A program made the translations under genes and the position numbers. From Anaeramoeba flamelloides (taxonomy: Eukaryota > Metamonada > Anaeramoebidae), in contig JANTQA010000047.1 in NCBI GenBank assembly GCA_027625915.1, positions 12,710,001 to 12,774,000 on the forward strand: a stretch of DNA of 64,000 bases, given 5' to 3'. Of this stretch, positions 33,301-43,732 are shown piece by piece; position 1 is the first letter of the stretch, and each line of letters opens with the position of its first letter. Below the pieces are notes generated by a model. The model was not told the origin of the DNA. It ran no database searches and saw only the letters and a list, made by a program, of their open reading frames with translations.

Positions 33301-34689
33301 CTAAATTTATTTTTAGAATTTTTGATCCTTTCTGGAATGTGGACAAGGTTATAACTCATCGAATAGCTTTTTTAAAAAAATGAAAATAAAAATTTTGATT
33401 TCTACACAAAGACAAGAAAAATAAAAAGAAAGGCAAGAAAAAAAATATTCATAAAAAATACAAATTTAATAACTTTTTTTTGTATAACACAAAAGAAATC
33501 AAATCATTTTATTTGAAAACTTTCAACTTTTGTCAAATCATTTTTTAAAAAGTTTATTTCTCATTACCCATTCTTATTTTTCTTTTCAAAAAATAAACAC
33601 ACATATTTTTTTTATTTATAATATTGAATTTAAAATATACTGTTACATTATAAATTCAAGAAATTGTAATTATCGTCATTAATTAAACCCTTAAACTTAG
33701 GATTGTTAAAAATAATGTATAGTTTGCTTGTACTAAAAGATATTCTTCGGAATTTTCAATAAATCGATAATCACAAAATTCGATTTTTGAAATAATAATC
33801 TTATTTAATAAATTATATTCAAAATATTAAATCAGAACTATTAACTAATTGAACTGAAAAAACAATTATTTATAAATTACAATCACTCACAAAAGGAAAA
33901 ATAAATAATTATTAATCGAAATAAATAAATATCATGTTAAAAATTTTGCAGTGAGGAATTAATTATTAAGAATTTGGTGTTTAAAAAACAATTTATCTGT
34001 TAAAGAGAGAATTTTGAAGTGACTAAATTTGTATCTTTAGGTTCAATAAGAGTGTATGGACCAGACACAGCCATTAAAAGTAAGGTATTTCCAAAAATGT
34101 GGGGAATTTTTTTTTACATTTCATAAAAAATCATCTTTATTAGTGAAAGTATTCCTTAATTGACATTATCAAATTAAGTTTAATATTAATACCAATTGAA
34201 TAAATGTCTAAGGTATTTATTTCAAAATATATTGGATGAAATATTTTTAAAAACTGAAAAAAATAATAGCACTTGTTTTTAGAAAAAACAATGTACGACC
34301 AATTTCAATAAAAACAGGAAATATGGAAATGTTATAAATTGATTTTTTAAACAATAAAATGTAGTTATAAGTTTTCAATTTTATTTGAAAATTTGTTGAA
34401 ATTAAACAAGTTATGAAAACGTTTTTTTTGATCCAAAAGATAAGAATAAACACCAATTTTAACCCACTAAAAAATATCAGATAAAATAGATTTCAGAAAA
34501 TTTAATAGCTTTTATAGATGTAAAACAATACTAAGAAACAAATTGAATTATTATCGAGAATCGATAAATGGTGGTTAATGATTTTGGATGTTCAAATACT
34601 TTTTCGAAGATTGAGTTTAATAAATATATTTTAAAATAAATTTGCCCCACTTTATTGGAAATAGCTTATATAAAATTCAATTTAGTTTT

Positions 34690-35035
34690 CTAAAAAAATT
34701 TGGAGAGAGCGGAAAAACAAAAAAATGTATGTGTAAATTTTTGATCAAATTATATTAACAATTATTGATAGATCAAAAGGTTAGATACCACAAACTAATT
34801 TTATTTGAGTTTTTTCTATTTAAAAGAAACTCAACCTTAACCAAATATCAATCATTAGAAAAAAAATATTTTGATTGAACAAAACAGATTACGTAATTGA
34901 AAAAAGGAAACGAAAACAAAATAACTAAACGATCAAAAAATGATTTTCATAGTTTTCAAAAATCAAAATTATTCACAATTTGAACAAAAGCTCATTATTG
35001 TGATTCTTTGAACCGTTTTAACTGTATAAAGAATT
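34690..35035. repeat. Family E dispersed repeat, copy 2
   Basis: Collinear with 26740-27285, sharing TTTGGAGAGAGC, GATAGATCAAAAGGTTAGAT, AACTAATTTTATTTGAGTT and CAGATTACGTAATTG. It lies inside the TOR intron. A weaker related stretch may start as early as 33880. Confidence 0.6.
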
Positions 35036-35286
35036 ATGAATGAATAGTTATTATATCATTTTTTTGAGTTTAATTTTCTATTAAAGAAGAGAGTCAATAA
35101 TATTTATTTTAATTATTCACAAATATATATTTATGTAGAGAATAAAAAGATTAAAATAAACTCTGAATCATTCCTATTTGACAATAAATATCAAAAAATT
35201 GTATATAACTCTATTTTGAAATCGGATTTAGTCAAAAAATATTTTTAAAATTTACATTGTAATTATTAATCTTTTTTCTATTATCC

Positions 35287-35331
35287 AAATAAAAAATAAA
35301 AAATAAAAAATAAAAAATAAAAAATAAAAAA
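35287..35331. repeat. 7-bp tandem repeat
   Basis: About six head-to-tail copies of an AAATAAA unit, immediately upstream of the TOR exon 2 acceptor. No unusual role is evident. Confidence 0.8.
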
Positions 35332-35350
35332 TTAAAAAAAAAATTTAAAG

Positions 35351-38300
35351 GGTTTAATAACAAATAATTTAATTTCCATTCATGGCTCTATGTTAGTATT
35401 TGGACAATTACTTCAATACCAAAGTGATTTTATGCATAACAAATATGAAGAAGTTTGCGAATTATTTTTTCGACATTCAAATACAAAGCAAAGCATTTTA
35501 CTCAAAACACTAATCAATATTTTACCCTCTTTAGCGCAATTATCAAAAGTAATGTATGCGAAAAAGTATTTAACAAGAACAATAAAAATTTTTGAATTTT
35601 ATTTGAAAAAGGATTTAAAAAAAGAAACCAATGAGCAAAAAACAAGAAAGTTTATCTTTTATTGTTTGGAAAGGTTAATTGTATCTTTGGATGTTCATAT
35701 CAAACCCCATTTAAATTTTATTCTAGAATCTGTTTCGCTGTCGTTAAATATTAAAAAAAAAAAAAAATATTGTATAAATTCCATGTCTTGTATCTCAAGG
35801 CTAAGTCAAATCTTTCATTCTGAATTGATTGAATATTTGGAAAAAACGAACATTATTGGCATTTTTTTTGAGACTGGGCTCTCCAAAATCTTGACAAGGA
35901 TCTTGATTGAAATAAGTCAAAGCATTCCCAAGATTTTTGATGAAATCCAAGAGGCGCTATTAATGCTATTATTAGAAATCCTATCGATCCAAAACGGTGA
36001 AAGCAAGCAAGTATATTCTGCATTTTATGAATTGGGGATTTTAAATTCAGAACAAAACCAGACACATCGGACAACAGCCAAAGAAATTATTGTTGCCTTG
36101 CAAATTTTCCGCAGCTTTCCATTTAAGAAGATCAATTTGCTACAAATTTTGAGTGAATATTTGATTCCCTATGTTGAATATGAAAATATTAAGGTTAAAA
36201 AGGAGGCAATTTTGACTTGCTCCAAGATCCTTTTAACGTGTTTGAGAAAAAAGAAGAAAAAAAAACGAGCACAATTCTATAAGAATATTAATTTTTCATT
36301 GTCTGAACAGGTCACGAACAACTCGAAAATCAAAAATCAAATTTCAAAGTTTCTCTTAAGCAAAATTTTAAATCAATTATTATTATTGGCCGTCACTGAT
36401 CCCGATCCCATTATTAGGCTAACTGTTATTAACTCGTTTACTAAAGATTTTGATTTATATTTTTGCCAGATTGAATCGTTAAAAATGCTTTCTGCAATGC
36501 TAAATGACGAAATATTTGAGATCAAATATTTGGTCATTACCATTTTTGGTCGTTTATTTGATTTAGATGCTGGCAACGTTTTCCCCATTTTGGCAAATAA
36601 ATTAATCCAAATATTATTAATTTTGAAGTCTACGCATAATTTGGTTACCAACGAAGAATTGACTCATTTGCTGTCTCATTTAATTAAATGCGCGCCAAAG
36701 GTCATTTTGCCCTATTGCAATGGGCTAATGGAATTAATCATCCCCTATCTTACGCCAGTGAAGGATGAAAGTGAATTAAAGGCGCAAATTTCTACGCACG
36801 TCCTATGCTCAATCGGCGAATTGTTTGAAATCGGTGGCAAGAAAATGTCCATTTATGTTTCAAAGGTTCTGCCCTTGATCATTGAATCCCTGCAGAACCA
36901 TCATTTCCCAATTAGAAGGAAGATCGCGTTGCATACACTCGGGCAATTGGTTCGATCCACTTCGTTTGTCATTGAGCCATATAACCAGTATCCCAATTTG
37001 CTAAATGATTTATTGAAAATTTATACAAGCGTAGATAAATGGAAACTGAAAAGAGAAGTGTTAATTGTTATTGGCGTATTGGGTGCATTGGATCCCTACA
37101 GGCACAAAACGAATTTGATAAAATTTAATTTAAATACAGACGACGATATCATTAAATTTTTAAATAACGAACAAAACGATAGCAATTTTCATCAAAAGCA
37201 ACAGCAACAGAAGCAGCAGCAACAGAAGAAACAGCAGCTACTTCAGCAAAATCCACAGCAATTGGATCAAATTGACCAACAGGATTTCAAATCCCCATAT
37301 AAGGAATCCGAATTAAACAGAATCCTTAGTCCAAACACATCCCTGGCAAATTATAACTTTCATAATAATAGCCTCAAGGAGAACAATGGCATCTTTGGAA
37401 GTTCAACGGGGAGTGGGAGTAATAATAGTATTGGGAAGGGATTTAATAAAATTGGGCTGGGATTGAATTTTGGGGGCATTTTATCATCACAAACCGATCA
37501 AAACCTATTCATGACATCAAATAGCTTCCGATCAAATTTGATATCAAAAATTAGATCTGAAAGGAAGTTGCAAATAATTACCTTGAAAAAAATGAATTCC
37601 TCCTTTTCCAATTCCCTATCGCCATCTAATAATTCAAATAATGGCAGTAGTAGTAATAATAATTTTAGCTCTTCATTTGAAGAATCTAATCAAAAAATTG
37701 ATCAGTATTTGGAATCGCTCGAAATTAGAACAATAATCCCAGAAATGGGAGAATCCCTAGAGGATAGCTATTATCCAAAAATTACGATCAATGCATTAGC
37801 CAAGATCTTGAATGATCCAAAATTAAATTCCTTGCACGGGATGGTTGTTGATTCGATCATATTAATTTTCACCAACATTGGACTCAAGAGTATTGAATTT
37901 TTAAAAAAAATCATGCCCATATATTTTAGAGTTTTAAGAACAAGCAACGAGAAATTGCAAAGCTTTATGTTTTTAAAATTAACGATCTTAATCAATATTA
38001 TTAAATATAACATAAAGCCATATTTGGATGAAATTTTCCACTTAATCCAAGAATTTTGGATTGACTCACACCTGGAGCATATCTTTTCCATCATTGAAGA
38101 ATTATTTAAAAATTTGAAAACAGAATTCTTGCCTTATTTCCATGTTTTATTACCAATGATCACCGAAGAATTGTTGCTAAGTAATACGACGGCTCTACAA
38201 ACAAAGATATTAGATTCACTAAAACTATTTGGTGCCAATTTGGAAAACCATTTACATTTGGTGGTCCCAATCATAATGAAACTCTTTGAATTAACAAAGC

Positions 38301-41300
38301 CCGAAGACAATTTGAAACTACGAATTTTGGATACCATCATTCAATTGTCCACAAAACTAGATTTTAGCCATTACCGATCAATTATTTTCCATCCATTGAT
38401 CAGAGAGTTGAATAATAACAACTTGGAATTGAGATGGAAAATCCTGTGCTTATTCAGGAGATTAATCGTACATTTCGGTTCTGATTTTTTACTTTTCATA
38501 CCAAGGATCATGAGAGCAATTGACCAGAATCAAATTGAAGCACCCAGATTAAAGAATTTAATCAAGAAATTAATGTTAAACGAGCCAATAGAAATGCTAA
38601 AAGAAGACGACGAAGAGAATGATAATAGTGGGAGCAAAACGGCCAATTGTTTACCAAATAAATCCAATTACAACCAAAAGAAGCAATCGCCATATACTTC
38701 TACCTCTTCGAATAAAGCTTCAAAGGTAACAACGTCATCAACATCAACGTCACCATTACCTTCATCTTCTAATAGAGAAAATTCAGATAAGGATATAAAT
38801 GCAAACATTACAAAAATAAAATTGGTGAAAAAATTAAAAGTTAACGTATATCAATTGAAAAATGCATGGTCTGTTGAAGGGATAAATAACGTAGAAAAAT
38901 GGAAAGTTTGGATAAAGAAATTATCTTTAGAATTTCTCAGAAATAGTTCGGCGGTTTCAATAAGAAGCTGCAATACCTTGGCCCCCGTTTATATTCCATT
39001 AACGGAACAGTTGTTTAATGCTGCGTTTTTAAGTTGTTGGTCTGAATTAAATCAGATAAATAAAGAAAACTTTGAATTAAATTTGGAAAAGGCCTTAACT
39101 TCCACAATAATCCCAGATCACATCGTGCATATTATCCTGAATTTAACGGAATTCATGGAGCATGTTGGCCAGCCCTTTTCTATTAGCTGTAAAAAATTAG
39201 GACAAATTGCCCAGAGAACAAATATCTATGCAAAGGCTTTGCATTATTTAGAAATTGAATATAGGAAAAATCCCAACAATGATATTTTACGTTCATTGAT
39301 TACCATCAATAATCAAATTCAACAACCAGAATCCGCATACGGGATCTTACAATATGCAAAAAATATTCACCAAGTTAAAATTAAAGAAACTTGGTTTGAA
39401 GAAATTAAAAGATGGGAAGATGCGTTAAAGGGTTATGAAATTTTGGAAGAAAAGCATAACAACAAAAATCATCATCATAATAACGATGATGTTGATGATG
39501 AAAATCATCATTTTAATAAAAACCACAATAACAACAACAACATCAGCATCACCATCAACAATAGCAACAACAACAATAATAATAATAATAATTATAATAA
39601 CCACAATTATAATTATAATTATAATAGTAACAACAATTATGACAATAAGAATGATTTTGAAAAGATTTTTCAAATAAAATTAGGTAAAATGAGATGCCTA
39701 AGGGCATTAGGCGCATGGGACAAATTGGAAAAATTAAGTAAAGAAACATGGAAAATTACTAATTTAAAACAAAAAAAGCAAATGTCTGAATTTGCTGCCA
39801 AATGTGCTTGGCATAAAGGGAACTGGAAATTAATGAATGAATATGTATCTGTAATGGATAATAATAGTATCGAAGGATGCTTTTTAAGATCTGTTTTATT
39901 ACTTCACCAAAAGCAATATAATAAATCTTTACATTTTGCAGAAAGGACCAGAGAATTATTAAGTCTTGGAACCATTTCACGGTTAAGAGAAAGTTATAGC
40001 CGGGCGTATTTAGATTTTGTGGGTTATCAGCAATTATATGAAATTACAGAGGTTATCGATTATTTAAAAATGAAAAAAAAAAACAAAAATTCCAATGGAT
40101 TTTATGACGAAAATACAAAAAAAAAATTAAAAGTTTATCGAGACTCTTGGAAAAAACGGTTATTAGGCGCACAAAAAAATATGACAGTTTGGTGGGATAT
40201 GCTATCAATTTATTCAATTGTGATTCCACCCAAGAGGAACGTTGATATTTGGCTAAAATTTAGTAAAATAGCGAGAAAATCGGGCAATTATCAACTTTCC
40301 AAAAAGTTTATTGTGGATCTCTTAAAGGATACTAAGAACCAGCAAAAATTTACCGTTTTGAAAAAGTTAAATAAAAATGAATTGAAGGATTTTGACCTTG
40401 GTAAAAAATTCCTTACTAGCAACCCACGGGTGGTGTACGCCTATTTAAAATCATTAAAAAGATCAAACCAATTACAATTATCATTGAAGGGGTTTAAATA
40501 TGCCACGAAATTGATGCCAAAGACCAAATTAAAAAGAAAAAAAATTAATAAAAAAAATATTTTTTCCTTGAAATCCAATTTTGATTCTTCCTCGAGCAAT
40601 TCCTCGTCTTCCAATAATGAGAACGATTATTTGTCACACAAAAAGAAAAAAGTTTCGAAACGTTCCAAATCTTGGGCATCAGATACTTCCACTTCCACTT
40701 CAACAACAACATCATCATCATCATCGTCGTCGTCGTCAGTTTCGTCGTCCTCATCGTCGTCCTCATCTTCGTCATCATCGGGGTCTTCTTCTTCCGTGTC
40801 GTCTCGAAATTCCTCCTCCTCCTCGGAATTTAATTCGTCGAATTCGTCTTCAATAAAATCATCAACAATATTTAATTCAAATTCGGAAATGGACACAAAT
40901 AGTCTATCTGATATGAATTCTTTAAATTCCGATCTCGATAAAGACAACAAATTTACAAAAAAATTTAATTCAAATTTTGGATATTCCAATTCAGAAATCA
41001 ATTCAGATACCTTTTCAGATTCTGAATTAAATTCAAATATTGAATCAAAATTCCATAATTACAGTTTAAAAAGTCACATGAGCGAAGATTTCGATAGTGG
41101 GACTGAAGAAATAATTGTTGGCAACAAGGAATTAAAAAGATCCAAATATTATAATTACCGAACAATCAATTTTAAGGCAAGTAAAAAAAGGAAGCATTAT
41201 AAATATTGGAATAGAAGATTGCAAGCAAAATATTATTTTTCGTTGGGTAGTTTACAAAAAAAGGTTTTTAAAAAGCTCTCAAAGAAAAATTATAAAAAAA

Positions 41301-43732
41301 TTCTGATTTCCTATTATCGGGCAACCAAATATGACCCGACTTGGTATAAGGCATGGATTAATTGGGCTAGAATAAATTACGAAGCGGTTCTATTCCATGA
41401 AAAAAATGAAAAAAGCCCAAATGTAAGCAATTTGTTTAAAAAAACACACCATTTAATTGCTGCAATTAAGGGCTTTTTCCAATCCATCAAATTAAATCCC
41501 CAGAACTCGTCAATACAGGACACCCTCAGGGTTTTGACTTTATGGTTTAGGTATGGCTCTAAAAACGAAGTGATACAGACTTTAAAAAAGGAATTCAAAC
41601 TAATTTCAATCGATACCTGGTTACAAGTGATACCTCAATTAATTGCAAGGGTAAATAATCAAGTGTCTTCGATAAGAAAGCTTTTGAATGAATTATTAAA
41701 CCAAATCGGCAAAATTCATCCTCAGACTTTAGCTTTCCCGCTAATTGTAGCCTCAAGATCTTTTAAGCAGCATCAAATTCAACAAAAAAATTTACAATTA
41801 CATCGAAAAAGGCATTCGCTTCAGCAGCAGCAGCAAATAGATGGTCAGCAACAAGAGCCGCAAAGGGAATCACACAAGTACACTATACAACTCGGGTCTA
41901 ATAATCAAAAAAAGCAAATAGCAAAATGTAAATATTGTAAAGGGCAAGGGTGCAATCATTGCACAAGAAATAATTTTCTAAAATTAAATACAACTCCAAC
42001 ACCAACTCCAACTCCAACACCAACTCTAATTAAAGATAATGAAGCCGAATTGATCATTGGGAAAATGAGATTGAATTATCCCAATTTGGTCAAGGAGACA
42101 GAAATGGTATCGAATGAATTAATCAGGGTATCAATTTTATGGAACGAAATTTGGCATGAGGCCTTTGAGGACACTTCAAGATTATTTTTCAAAAAAAAAA
42201 AATATAACGAGATGATAAACATTTTGAAGCCCTTGCATCAGCAATTAGAGAGGGGCGCACATACAAAAAATGAAAAGCAATTTGTTAGGAGCTTTGGTAG
42301 AGATTTAAAAGAAGGGTGGGCATGGTGTGAAAAGTATTTGAAGCATAAAAATAAAAAAAATTTGGAGAAGGCGTGGCAGTTTTATTACACCGTATACAAA
42401 AAGCTCGCACAAGATTTGCCCAAGATTCACTTTTTAAAGCTCAAGCAAGTCTCGGGGAATTTAGATAGAGCAAATAACTTGCAATTATCTATACCGGGTA
42501 CCTATCAGCCGAATAAAGACATTATCAAAATTATGAAATTTTCGCCACGGCTAGATATTATCCCCTCGAAGCAAAGACCCCGAAAGTTGAAGATTTTGGG
42601 CAACAACGGCAGAACTTATCAATTCCTGTTGAAGGGGCACGAAGACTTACGGCAAGATGAGCGCGTGATGCAATTGTTCGGCCTGGTGAATAGCCTATTA
42701 AATGCCAATCCGTCGACCTCGAAGCAAACAATAAGTATACAAAGGTATGCCGCGGTGCCTCTTTCCGTTAATAGTGGCTTGATTGGCTGGGTGCCCAACT
42801 CTGATACCTTACATAGCCTAATTAGGGATTACCGAAGGGCTAGAAATATTATTGTCAATATCGAATATCAGAATTTAATCAAAATCGCCCCCAATTTTGA
42901 AAAATTGCAGCCATTGCAAAAATTGGAAGTTTTCAACCAGGCCCTGCAACTGACAAACGCCCAAGATATTGCTCAAATATTATGGCTAAAATCCTCAAAT
43001 TCTGAATCCTGGCTAGATAGAAGAACAACGTATACCCACTCGATGGCAGTCATGTCAATGGTTGGCTACATTTTAGGCCTGGGTGACAGACACCCCAATA
43101 ATTTGATGCTGAATAAATATTCGGGCAAGATTGTTCACATTGACTTTGGCGATTGCTTCGAGGTTGCCATGGAAAGAGATCTTTTCCCAGAAAAGATTCC
43201 CTTTAGGCTGACGCCAATGATCGTCAATGCAATGGAAATTAGTGGCACAGAGGGCGCATTTAAATACACTTGCAATAATGTTATGAAATTATTAAGAGAT
43301 AACAAAGATTCCCTAATGGCAATTTTGGAAGCCTTTGTTTTTGATCCATTAGTGGATTGGAAGCTAATTACGGACGATGAAAATAATCATATTGACAATA
43401 ACATTAGCAATGGTAATGTTAATGGTAATAGTAATAAGAACCAGAATCTTAAAAATGATTCAAAAATGACCATGTACAATGGTAAAGCGAAAATTAAATA
43501 CAATTTGGTAAGACTTGATAGTCAATACAGCCTCAATGTCACATCGTCTGCTACTCAATTAAATCAAACTGCAATTAGAGTAATGAAAAGAATATCAAAT
43601 AAATTGACAGGAAAGGATTTTGATATAAAAACTAAGCTAATGGTAAAAGATCAAGTTGACAAATTAATTAAACAGGCAACCTCAAATGAAAACTTGTGTC
43701 AATGCTATGTCGGTTGGTGCCCATTTTGGTAA
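35351..43732 (+). CDS. TOR: TOR kinase, exon 2 (HEAT, FAT, FRB, kinase, FATC)
   Basis: Encodes residues 234-3026 of the target-of-rapamycin Ser/Thr kinase, the TORC1/TORC2 catalytic subunit that couples nutrients to growth. HEAT repeats run to about residue 1380. FAT starts near 1526 (YAKALHYLEIEYRKNP). The FRB is about 2492-2584 (RVSILWNEIWHEAF to AWQFYYTVYKK). The kinase has GHEDLRQDERVM near 2663, GLGDRHPNN with the catalytic Asp near 2812 and HIDFGD near 2831. The FATC ends in the canonical LCQCYVGWCPFW. All catalytic motifs are intact. It is longer than animal mTOR because of inserts: Gln-rich (~847-870), Asn/His-rich in FAT (~1602-1667), Ser-rich/acidic (~1963-2170), and a Cys-motif insert (2426-2437) just before FRB. 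AATAAA at 43827 may be the poly(A) signal. Confidence 0.97.
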   Translation, partial: GLITNNLISIHGSMLVFGQLLQYQSDFMHNKYEEVCELFFRHSNTKQSILLKTLINILPSLAQLSKVMYAKKYLTRTIKIFEFYLKKDLKKETNEQKTRKFIFYCLERLIVSLDVHIKPHLNFILESVSLSLNIKKKKKYCINSMSCISRLSQIFHSELIEYLEKTNIIGIFFETGLSKILTRILIEISQSIPKIFDEIQEALLMLLLEILSIQNGESKQVYSAFYELGILNSEQNQTHRTTAKEIIVALQIFRSFPFKKINLLQILSEYLIPYVEYENIKVKKEAILTCSKILLTCLRKKKKKKRAQFYKNINFSLSEQVTNNSKIKNQISKFLLSKILNQLLLLAVTDPDPIIRLTVINSFTKDFDLYFCQIESLKMLSAMLNDEIFEIKYLVITIFGRLFDLDAGNVFPILANKLIQILLILKSTHNLVTNEELTHLLSHLIKCAPKVILPYCNGLMELIIPYLTPVKDESELKAQISTHVLCSIGELFEIGGKKMSIYVSKVLPLIIESLQNHHFPIRRKIALHTLGQLVRSTSFVIEPYNQYPNLLNDLLKIYTSVDKWKLKREVLIVIGVLGALDPYRHKTNLIKFNLNTDDDIIKFLNNEQNDSNFHQKQQQQKQQQQKKQQLLQQNPQQLDQIDQQDFKSPYKESELNRILSPNTSLANYNFHNNSLKENNGIFGSSTGSGSNNSIGKGFNKIGLGLNFGGILSSQTDQNLFMTSNSFRSNLISKIRSERKLQIITLKKMNSSFSNSLSPSNNSNNGSSSNNNFSSSFEESNQKIDQYLESLEIRTIIPEMGESLEDSYYPKITINALAKILNDPKLNSLHGMVVDSIILIFTNIGLKSIEFLKKIMPIYFRVLRTSNEKLQSFMFLKLTILINIIKYNIKPYLDEIFHLIQEFWIDSHLEHIFSIIEELFKNLKTEFLPYFHVLLPMITEELLLSNTTALQTKILDSLKLFGANLENHLHLVVPIIMKLFELTKPEDNLKLRILDTIIQLSTKLDFSHYRSIIFHPLIRELNNNNLELRWKILCLFRRLIVHFGSDFLLFIPRIMRAIDQNQIEAPRLKNLIKKLMLNEPIEMLKEDDEENDNSGSKTANCLPNKSNYNQKKQSPYTSTSSNKASKVTTSSTSTSPLPSSSNRENSDKDINANITKIKLVKKLKVNVYQLKNAWSVEGINNVEKWKVWIKKLSLEFLRNSSAVSIRSCNTLAPVYIPLTEQLFNAAFLSCWSELNQINKENFELNLEKALTSTIIPDHIVHIILNLTEFMEHVGQPFSISCKKLGQIAQRTNIYAKALHYLEIEYRKNPNNDILRSLITINNQIQQPESAYGILQYAKNIHQVKIKETWFEEIKRWEDALKGYEILEEKHNNKNHHHNNDDVDDENHHFNKNHNNNNNISITINNSNNNNNNNNNYNNHNYNYNYNSNNNYDNKNDFEKIFQIKLGKMRCLRALGAWDKLEKLSKETWKITNLKQKKQMSEFAAKCAWHKGNWKLMNEYVSVMDNNSIEGCFLRSVLLLHQKQYNKSLHFAERTRELLSLGTISRLRESYSRAYLDFVGYQQLYEITEVIDYLKMKKKNKNSNGFYDENTKKKLKVYRDSWKKRLLGAQKNMTVWWDMLSIYSIVIPPKRNVDIWLKFSKIARKSGNYQLSKKFIVDLLKDTKNQQKFTVLKKLNKNELKDFDLGKKFLTSNPRVVYAYLKSLKRSNQLQLSLKGFKYATKLMPKTKLKRKKINKKNIFSLKSNFDSSSSNSSSSNNENDYLSHKKKKVSKRSKSWASDTSTSTSTTTSSSSSSSSSVSSSSSSSSSSSSSGSSSSVSSRNSSSSSEFNSSNSSSIKSSTIFNSNSEMDTNSLSDMNSLNSDLDKDNKFTKKFNSNFGYSNSEINSDTFSDSELNSNIESKFHNYSLKSHMSEDFDSGTEEIIVGNKELKRSKYYNYRTINFKASKKRKHYKYWNRRLQAKYYFSLGSLQKKVFKKLSKKNYKKILISYYRATKYDPTWYKAWINWARINYEAVLFHEKNEKSPNVSNLFKKTHHLIAAIKGFFQSIKLNPQNSSIQDTLRVLTLWFRYGSKNEVIQTLKKEFKLISIDTWLQVIPQLIARVNNQVSSIRKLLNELLNQIGKIHPQTLAFPLIVASRSFKQHQIQQKNLQLHRKRHSLQQQQQIDGQQQEPQRESHKYTIQLGSNNQKKQIAKCKYCKGQGCNHCTRNNFLKLNTTPTPTPTPTPTLIKDNEAELIIGKMRLNYPNLVKETEMVSNELIRVSILWNEIWHEAFEDTSRLFFKKKKYNEMINILKPLHQQLERGAHTKNEKQFVRSFGRDLKEGWAWCEKYLKHKNKKNLEKAWQFYYTVYKKLAQDLPKIHFLKLKQVSGNLDRANNLQLSIPGTYQPNKDIIKIMKFSPRLDIIPSKQRPRKLKILGNNGRTYQFLLKGHEDLRQDERVMQLFGLVNSLLNANPSTSKQTISIQRYAAVPLSVNSGLIGWVPNSDTLHSLIRDYRRARNIIVNIEYQNLIKIAPNFEKLQPLQKLEVFNQALQLTNAQDIAQILWLKSSNSESWLDRRTTYTHSMAVMSMVGYILGLGDRHPNNLMLNKYSGKIVHIDFGDCFEVAMERDLFPEKIPFRLTPMIVNAMEISGTEGAFKYTCNNVMKLLRDNKDSLMAILEAFVFDPLVDWKLITDDENNHIDNNISNGNVNGNSNKNQNLKNDSKMTMYNGKAKIKYNLVRLDSQYSLNVTSSATQLNQTAIRVMKRISNKLTGKDFDIKTKLMVKDQVDKLIKQATSNENLCQCYVGWCPFW

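Larger units (their letters stand above)
31533..35350 (+). other. TOR intron (3,818 bp)
   Basis: Donor GTAATT, acceptor TTTAAAG at 35350; splicing is phase 0. The joined peptide KKAKM-GLITNNLISIHGS matches the mTOR region before RIHGALLILNEL, so no missing exon is needed. The intron holds family B hairpins (32905-33300), a family E copy (34690-35035) and a 7-bp tandem repeat of AAATAAA units (35287-35331). ORFs at 31712-32135 look partly protein-like but do not fit the TOR alignment. The exact acceptor is less certain than the donor. Confidence 0.7.

Noticed and set aside
35390-35392. ATG at 35390 as the true TOR start
   Set aside because: The frame continues upstream to 35351 with IHGS matching the mTOR RIHGA segment, and exon 1 at 30834 encodes the missing N-terminal HEAT repeats.
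40581-41001. Overlapping ORFs on both strands in the Ser-rich part of TOR
   Set aside because: Shadows of the TCA/TCG serine repeat; the TOR frame is the one that aligns.
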